From NCBI GenBank assembly GCA_035610835.1, contig CM069446.1:52429625-52493624 (forward strand): 64,000 bases of DNA, read 5' to 3'. The notes under the pieces were generated by a model, which had not been told where the DNA came from, ran no database searches, and saw only the letters and a list, made by a program, of their open reading frames with translations. Origin of the DNA: Ophiura sarsii (lineage: Eukaryota > Echinodermata > Ophiuroidea > Amphilepidida > Ophiuridae). Numbering within the stretch: the first letter of the stretch is position 1; every line of letters starts with the position of its first letter. The position numbers and the translations under genes are program-made. Of this stretch, positions 51,455 through 60,400 are shown piece after piece.

Positions 51455-54400
51455 TTGCTGCGTCGCTGCCACTGCTGCCGCTTGTACTTGTGACAAAAGC
51501 TGCGCTATTTGTGGGTTCAGCTGAGCCACGGGAGGAACACCCTGGGCCTGGGCCAGGGCTTGCTGCTGCTGCTGAGAGGTGGCTGTCTGCTGTTGCTGCT
51601 GCTGCTGTTGCTGTTGAACAGCTGCAGCAGCCGCTGCCAGAGCCGCCTGGACGACCACAGGGGGAGATGCTGATGGTTGAACAGGAGTAGTAGCACTAGT
51701 CGCAGCTTTTTGCTGTAAAAAAATGGTGTAATACATAATATTAATTATGGCAATGGTTAAGAAATGATTGCGGTAAAGAAATATATATGAATGAGTAATA
51801 CAATAGTTATTTACTCTTTTATGTGTCAGGTTTTCATCCTCGAAACTCCAGCACCTATTTTCAAATCCTCTCATCACTCATCACAATAGAGGGATGCAAA
51901 TCTTACATTTCTGCTGGAGTAACAGATACAGAGACAGACGACACATATCGAGGGTTGAGCGCCAGAAGGCCAAAACTCAACTTTTGTACAAAAATAATCA
52001 TATATCCTAGCATCTTGAAATACAGAGGAAACAAAACATTGCTCTGGCATAACACACAGAAAAAAAAGTTATTTCTATCCAGGAAAAACAGGTACATCAG
52101 TAAAAACATAACTGCTGGGGCACTGCAAAGTTAACGGTCCATCTGTTTCTACTCGCGAAAAGTTACCGCAAAGTTTATTGATCCTAGTCGATGGGCCCCG
52201 ACATTTTACCTTTTGTTATACCAAACAATGCAGCTCCACCTGAAAAAGATTGCCTTACAATGTGTATAATCCAGCGTGACAACGTTCACATAACAAAACG
52301 GTAAGATTAATGGGCTGGCTGTTTCTACTGGGAAACTTTCCATTTCTTACCGGTATTAAACCTGGTTTGTGAAGGTGTTTGCGGTTACAAAAAATACTGG
52401 TATCTGGCTGTTTCTACTGGGCAAACTTACCGGTAATTAACGGTATATGTTCCCCAGTAGACACACGCTCTATGAAACTCTTTACATGTATTATGAATAC
52501 CGGTTGTAAAGTCAGGTATTAGGCCTATGTTATTTCCTAATTACCTCATGTCTATGTGACACAATAATATACTCACAGCTAAAGGTGGTGGTTCCGGTCC
52601 TTGTACAAAAGGCACTCTGCCCCATCTTTTGATGACATCACCTAGGCACATAAACTCCTCGTCACAGCCTCTCTTCACCAGCAGGTTCATGGTGAAATAG
52701 CCGGCGCTAAACCACTCCGCCATCTCACCAGATTGGAAAGGACCTGTGTGTGTAGCAGATACAGGCAATGCAAACAATCAAAACAAATGCATCAAACGAT
52801 ATTGAAATAATTTGATGGTGTAGAAGTTGTGAAGAATACCGAAACAGTAACAGGGGCACCAAAGCCAACAGATCAAAAGCAGTTGGCCATGGCCTCTCAT
52901 TAGCCTTCAGTGAATTCTAGCTCTGTACCTTGAAGAGAGCAGATCCTAAGAGATATGCCTTGATGATTGCATAAGTCGTACATACACTATCAGCTATAGT
53001 TTAATCAATTCCAAATTGACAAGAAATATGTGGTTTGTATCTATCCGTATGCTAAAGTAATCCAAGCATGTGTCACACATAAAATGACACTGTGCCAAGT
53101 TGCGCCATGCGAGAGTTTTACGTGTGCACACATCATTCTGTATGCATTCGCTGTTGTAAGGAGGCCTCGCCAATTTGGAACTGATCAAACTATAGATGTT
53201 TCTTCCACCTGACGTGTGCATCTGATATTGTGCATCAACTGACACAATTGGGCGTCACAAATACCATAGTACAAGCTCAGAGCACTAATATTCCATCTTT
53301 CTTCTTGTTCTACAGCACCTATGCTTGTTTAAATCAAATGCCACGAGGCTCGTCATTTAGTACCGAACAAACTATAACATCGCTGTTCTTTCAAAACCTC
53401 ATGGGGCTCTTCAGCATGTATAAAGTAAAACCACCCAACGGTTATGCATAGGAAGTGTTCCTTTACACATGTTCAGGGGCAAGAGCGCTTACAAGGTTTT
53501 GATAGATGTGTTTTTGGCCCATGAACATGTTTAGAGCACACTGCCCAAAGGTTATATATTAGGAAGTATTACTTTATGCTTGCTGAAGGGCCGGATGGAG
53601 ATGTTTTAATTACCTTGCACTTGTCCCTGTGGATCCTTGTACAGCCATTTCTGTGCATGTTCGTGAGTTTTTGGCCCATGAACGTGTTTAGAGCACACTG
53701 TCCAAAGGTTATATATTAGGAAGTATTACTTTATGCATGCTGAAGGGCCAGATGGAGATACAATGTTTTAATTACCTTGCACTTGACCCTGTGGATCCTT
53801 ATACAGCCATTTCTGTGCATGTTCGTGAGTTTTTGGCCCATGAACATGTTTAGAGCACACTGTCCAAAGGTTATATATTAGGAAGTATTACTTTATGCAT
53901 GCTGAAGGGCCAGATGGAGATACACTGTTTTAATTACCTTGTACTTGACCCTGTGGATCCTTATACAGCCATTTCTGTGCATGTTCGTGAGTTTTGGCCC
54001 ATGAACATGTTTAGAGCACACTGTCCAAAAGTTATATATGAGGAGTATTACTTTATGCATGCTGAAGGGCCGGATGGAGATACAATGTTTTAATTACCTT
54101 GCACTTGACCCTGTGGATCCTTATACAGCCATTTCTGTGCATGTTCGTGAGTTTTGGCCCATGAACATGTTTAGAGCACACTGTCCAAAAGTTATATATG
54201 AGGAGTATTACTTTATGCATGCTGAAGGGCCGGATGGAGATACAATGTTTTAATTACCTTGCACTTGACCCTGTGGATCCTTATACAGCCATTTCTGTGC
54301 ATGTTCGTGAGTTTTGGCCCATGAACATGTTTAGAGCACACTGTCCAAAAGTTATATATGAGGAGTATTACTTTATGCATGCTGAAGGGCCGGATGGAGA

Positions 54401-57400
54401 TACAATGTTTTAATTACCTTGCACTTGACCCTGTGGATCCTTATACAGCCATTTCTGTGCATGTTCGTGAGTTTTGGCCCATGAACATGTTTAGAGCACA
54501 CTGTCCAAAAGTTATATATGAGGAGTATTACTTTATGCATGCTGAAGGGCCGGATGGAGATACAATGTTTTAATTACCTTGCACTTGTCCCTGTGGATCC
54601 TTGTACAGCCATTTCTGTGCATGTTCGTGAGTTTTGGCCCATGAACATGTTTAGAGCACACTGTCCAAAAGTTATATATGAGGAGTATTACTTTATGCAT
54701 GCTGAAGGGCCGGATGGAGATACAATGTTTTAATTACCTTGCACTTGTCCCTGTGGATCCTTGTACAGCCATTTCTGTGCATGTTCGTGAGTTTTGGCCC
54801 ATGAACATGTTTAGAGCACACTGTCCAAAAGTTATATATGAGGAGTATTACTTTATGCATGCTGAAGGGCCGGATGGAGATACAATGTTTTAATTACCTT
54901 GCACTTGTCCCTGTGGATCCTTGTACAGCCATTTCTGTGCATGTTCGTGAGTTAGCGGCAACGCTTTGTTTGATGTTAGATCAGCTGGTGGTATGTCATC
55001 GATTTCAGGCACTTTATCATCATCCTGTAGAAAAAGTACACAAAAAATGTGTTTGAAAACATGTTCCCAGTGCTGTTTTCGTTTATTTTTGATGTAATAA
55101 TATGATACGTTTTATTTATCTTATCAGTTCACTTTCAGATTTCCTCCGTTAACATTTCATGATTTCCTTCTGTTAACATTTCATGATTTCCTCCTGTTAA
55201 CATTTTATGGCAAAGGTGTAAATCAAGGGTTGGCAGAAGATAACTGTGTGTGATTTTAAATTTAAAACATGCTGTTTAAAGCATGATTTGCACAAGTTTG
55301 TGTTCCAATATAAACCGTTTTTGAAAATTTTAGCCAAAGTATGGCACAGAATTAAAAGTTAGTCTGTGCCCGAAAGATGCTAGATTATTTCTTTTAAAAA
55401 AAATTCTCACCAACCCCACACCCAAATGTCAAAAAGATATGACACGATACATGCTAATATCCTACAAGACGTAACCAAATCAAACACCAAGTGACTGATG
55501 GCTTTAACTAACCTCCTCTATAAGTTCAGCCATTAAGCTTTCAGCTGCCTTTTCTAGATGCTCCAAGCCATCATCCTCATCCTCCACAACAGTAGCAGGA
55601 GCAGCAGCTGGAGGAACGCTCTTCTCCTCCACGACCACCGGCGACATACCCCGTCTTAACGAAGCCACAACGGCATCCGGCAAATTCTGCTCCAGCGGGA
55701 CGGACACAGCCGCCTTAGTGGCCGCCGCCGTGGATTCGGCAGCGGCCACGGGAGTCTTTGCACGTTCCGATGACGACGACAATGCCGCCTCCGTTGCGCT
55801 CCCTGAGGATTTCAAAATCAGCGCCTCTATATCTTGCAAGCTCTGCGCTTGCACGTTGAAGCTCTTACTAGTGTTCTCCCCTCCGAGGAGGGAAAGCAGA
55901 GCGTCGGAAGTCCTTGCTTCGTTTTTAAGCTCGTTATTATTACTACTAAGAGAAGTTTTAAGAGCAGCAGCATTGCTACTAATGGCACTATGTGGCGTTT
56001 TATTGTTTGAGATACTGGGTTCAACACTGGTGGTGGAAGAGGCGTTTTTACTCGTGAGTGGATGCAACTTGGACGTGTCCGACGGCGACGACGATGGTTT
56101 GTGATTCTGCCCGTTGGAGCTGGGCTTATCACCTCGGTCTGTTTTGTGTATGAAATGAAGAAAAAGAAATGTGTGTTAACATCAATATTCTGATAATTGA
56201 TAACTAATTTTACCAGAAAATTAATTCTCGGCTATACGACAAAAGTCAGGACTTGGGAAATGATGTTTGCTGTTAGTTAACTGTTTTAACATCCACCATG
56301 TCACCCCACACCCCACTATAATAATTTTGACATTTTAACAGGGACTTTCTTTTCCAAGTAGTTTGTGTTGAAAACGCTCATTCAACAAACATAGAGATAT
56401 ATACTTCATCTCCCCATTCACAATATTCTACAGGATATTGCTTTACTTTGCCACACATTTTGAGAAATCACTCGAGACACACGCCTGATTTTTTACTCTC
56501 ACCGTCCTTGTTCTCCTTAGACGATTTATCGCCCGCCGCTTTCTTGGTATCGTCTGGCTTCTTGATATCATCAAGCTACATCAGCGGGATAGAAGGAGAA
56601 AACATACATTGGTTAATATCAGAATCTTGCACAGGGCTGTAAGTTTTAACCATAAAAATACCATTCTTGATCATTTATTATTAGGCTTTATTGGAATTTG
56701 TCAAGTGTACATTAAACATAGCATTATTTTAGCTATATTAGTCATTTTGTCTTACATTACTGCACCTGTACAGTTATAAAAAATGCCGGTTTATCATAAA
56801 ATTCAGTCAGAGAAATGTCATAATTATCATTTCATGCTTTTGTTTTAACATTGTTACCTACATAGATTACATCATCTCATTTTTCCTGATATAAGCTGGA
56901 ATAAAATAAAGATAAATTTGCTGAACGAAATTAAGAAGTGATTTCTAACAAAATTCAAAATCTCATAAACTAACATTTGATGGCAATTTTGGTTGTTGTA
57001 ATTTTACAGATCCCAATGACCAGACATAGAATTTGGATATAAAGTCTGAGAATTATGTCAGATCTAGCAAGGACAATTTATAAAAACAATTGGATTCTTG
57101 CCAATGAGTTGGTATGTAGACCTGAAATAGTTACACGAGTCAAATAGATGCACACACAAACATTTGTTGCGCCAATTTTGTAGGGAATTAATTTTGCAGA
57201 TTCTTCCGAACTTCTATTCTTGTCAAATCTTCAGAACTACCTACCTTCTTAGAGCAAAAAGCACTCGATAAATATGTCAGATCTAACAAAGGACAATTTA
57301 TGAAAACAATTGGATTCTTGCGAATGAGTTGGTATGAAATAGTTACACGAGTAAAAACACATGCACACACACAAAAATTTGATGCGCCAATTTTTCACCG

Positions 57401-60400
57401 AATTAATTTAGCAGATTCTTGCAAAATGTATAAAAATGCTTGTCAAATTTTCCAAAACTACCACCTACCTTCATAGAGCAGAAAGCACCCGATGCATCAA
57501 ACGTGCCGATAGTATCAACATCAAACGGATCGTCGTCTAACCCCCACTCCGGCATGTCCTCGCTGTGCTCCTCGTGCCAGCTGTCGCCTCGCGTCCGACC
57601 GCTGTACCTCCGTTCGCGTGCCTGTCCTGGTCGATCGCGTTCAAATTCTCTGGGTGGCCTTTCGCGGTCGCCCTCGAATCCGGGCCGCTCACGTGGGTGG
57701 TGCCAGTTGGTTCTACCAGTGCCTGCGTATATATCAAGGTTATTGAAACATTGTTTCAGGTTGAAAATTATGGAATGAAAGCAAATAATCTGCCAATATT
57801 CACTGGCCCCCAATTTATCTATAACATGTCATCATTTGTGACCTGCTCCCACAAAATGAGCATAAAGTCGAGGCGAAGATGTTGCTGAATTGAGGCAGCA
57901 TAGCATATTATTGATTTGCCGTTTAAATTGTTGTTGGTATGGACCCACGGTCCCTTCTATTATAGGGGAATTCTAAAATAGCAGTATGTTTTATTATTTT
58001 AAGCGTATTACCAGCCATGCCAGGCTCTTTTTTTTATAATCCCGATATAATAAAAGGGTTTGGTCCATACTAACAACAAACGGCAAAAATCAATAACATG
58101 CTATCCTAGCTCAATTCAGCAACATCTTCGCCACGACTTAACGCCGATTTTGTGGGAGCAGGTCACATTTGTGACCCAACATGAGTAAATGAGGAACAAT
58201 GTCAATTGGATTGGTTCTACTATAGATAGGTGACCATTGTTTACATCCAATGTTTATCAACAAACGCAACGGGCGAAGGGACTGGACTGTCGATACACGC
58301 TTGAGGGAACAGCATATGACCACAACACTGTCTGCTATGCCGTATTGCCCTTTATAATGCTTTGGCGCGAGTTTTAAAAGCATGGGTCCTAAACAAAACA
58401 TGATGCGCGCGCAAACTGCCGGGCAAAGAACAATAGCAACTAGCCACGTTTTGCCCGGTGTGACGTCACCTGTCACCCCATCTATAGTTTGATCAGTATC
58501 AAATTGGCGAAAATTGTGAGGCTAATATTGATCCGCGTGCCCAAATGGAATACCTACTTGCCCACTGCTCGCGGATACCTGCTTATGGTGCGCAAATGCA
58601 CACTTTCAACAATAAATATGCGCAACGAAATGGAATCTTTTTGTGCACGGGCAAACACAAGCCTCACAATTCTTGCCAATTTGGAACTGATTAAACTATA
58701 GAGCCTGCGTATATCCTCTGCACATTGCTCCATGAAGCCATATGATATTGAATGGCTACGAGTGTGGACAAAGAATGTATTGCAATAACTAGACAATACT
58801 CATGCATCAAATGAAAACAAGTCAATGAGTATATTCCTATCATTATTTTTAACAGGCTGCCTTGTGTTGCAGAGTATGTGAATCAGCGTGAATTATAACC
58901 TACGAGAATCATTGATTCACATGAATACACGGTAACATAAATATACATACATTATACATGTACATGCATAAATAACATTTATAAGGCGTCTTTTTAGAAA
59001 GATCAAAGCGCCATGAAAAAACAAGAAAAAAAATAATGCAAACAGAGTCAATATAATGGATAGAAATAAGACTTTAAAATCTTCTTGAAACTAAGCAGTG
59101 TACATACACTAGGCAGTGTACATACATTAGGCAGTGTACATACACTAGGCAGTGTACATACACTACAGGGTTCTAGCTAGGACGGGCGGCGCCGGGCGGG
59201 CCCGCCCAACACTGGGCTAGCCCGTCTTTCGCTGGACCCGAAATTGGGCTGGCCGCCCGGCACTCAAAAAAAAAATGTATGGTACCGTATTTTTGTCAAA
59301 ATAACACAACTAACGAAACTGACAAAAAAAATTAACAATAAATGGGCGATTTGCGCCTGCATTTGTGCATTACTTTGCTTGGTGCTTGCTTGTCCAAATG
59401 TGGTTTGTAATGTCATATGACCCAGAGCCAATGCTAAAATCTGGACTACATAATAATTACACATCTTGCGTAATTTTCTCTTCTGCAATTTTTGAAACTC
59501 CATTGGACAAATCTCTGCTTTCGCTACATAATAAACAGCATGGCGAACATCAGCGTGGGAATATCGTCGATGCAAAGCAATTTTGTATGCAATGTGCTGA
59601 TTGGTAGTAAATGCTTTTGTTTACAAGTCACAAACAAATCACGGACACGCTATCGTAAGAGATCGGGATAATGTTCTGCTGCTAGCCTATAGTCTCATTC
59701 CATTGACCTCGCAGCCGTTTTCCAGTTTATTTTCAACAGCTTCATTCGCGTCGTTTTCCAGTTTTGTATTATTATTTTTAATGGGATCTGGGAAAGGGAA
59801 AAATCATATTTTTGTGGGAACAAATTGTATAGTCGTATTTTCAACTAATTTCTGTACAAAATTCGGCAAAATCATACTAGATGACAGGTCTTGATAACTA
59901 GTGGCTGGAGAAAGATCAATGCTTGCATTAGGTAAGCATACGCGAATCACATAGGATTCTCGCTGGTGTATTTATATGTGAATCTTTGCGTGAAATGATT
60001 CCCGTAAAATTTGTAGCCCCCTTGGTTAATCTTGAATTTGACTACAATCAAATCTGATTTCTTTTAATTGGTTGACAAGAATCTTGGATGCTTGCCAAAT
60101 AATACCTTGAATGAGGCCCGTAAGCCAGCCGTTACATACTGAACACACTTTCACAGCTGTTTGACTGTCCGCTTTATAATTAAAATTATGGGATAAAAAA
60201 GATTGCATAGTGGCCCCTTTATGGTTTGACCTGGTTTTGGTAGCGCTAATGAATACTAGTATACGGTGAAAATTTCAAGAAAATTGTTCGAGCCCTTTTT
60301 AAATTATCTGCATTTTCTACTTGACACACATTTTACATGTAACTCTATGGGAAATGTGGCCGATGAGGGCGCTATTATAGTAAATAATAATATTCAAAGC

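Noticed and set aside
51394..51690. Plus-strand open frame rich in Ala/Val opposite the polyglutamine exon
   Set aside because: It is the antisense shadow of CAG/CAA repeats in the GIGYF exon.
53600..54952. Regular 160-bp array looking at first like a CRISPR or a repeat-protein gene
   Set aside because: Units are contiguous without unique spacers, contain a eukaryotic splice donor, and the GYF frame is closed by TAA within each unit, so neither a CRISPR array nor a multi-GYF protein is supported.
54038..55056. Repeated 71-codon plus-strand frames across the array
   Set aside because: Identical antisense readings of the tandem units; they arise from the repeat, not from a gene family.
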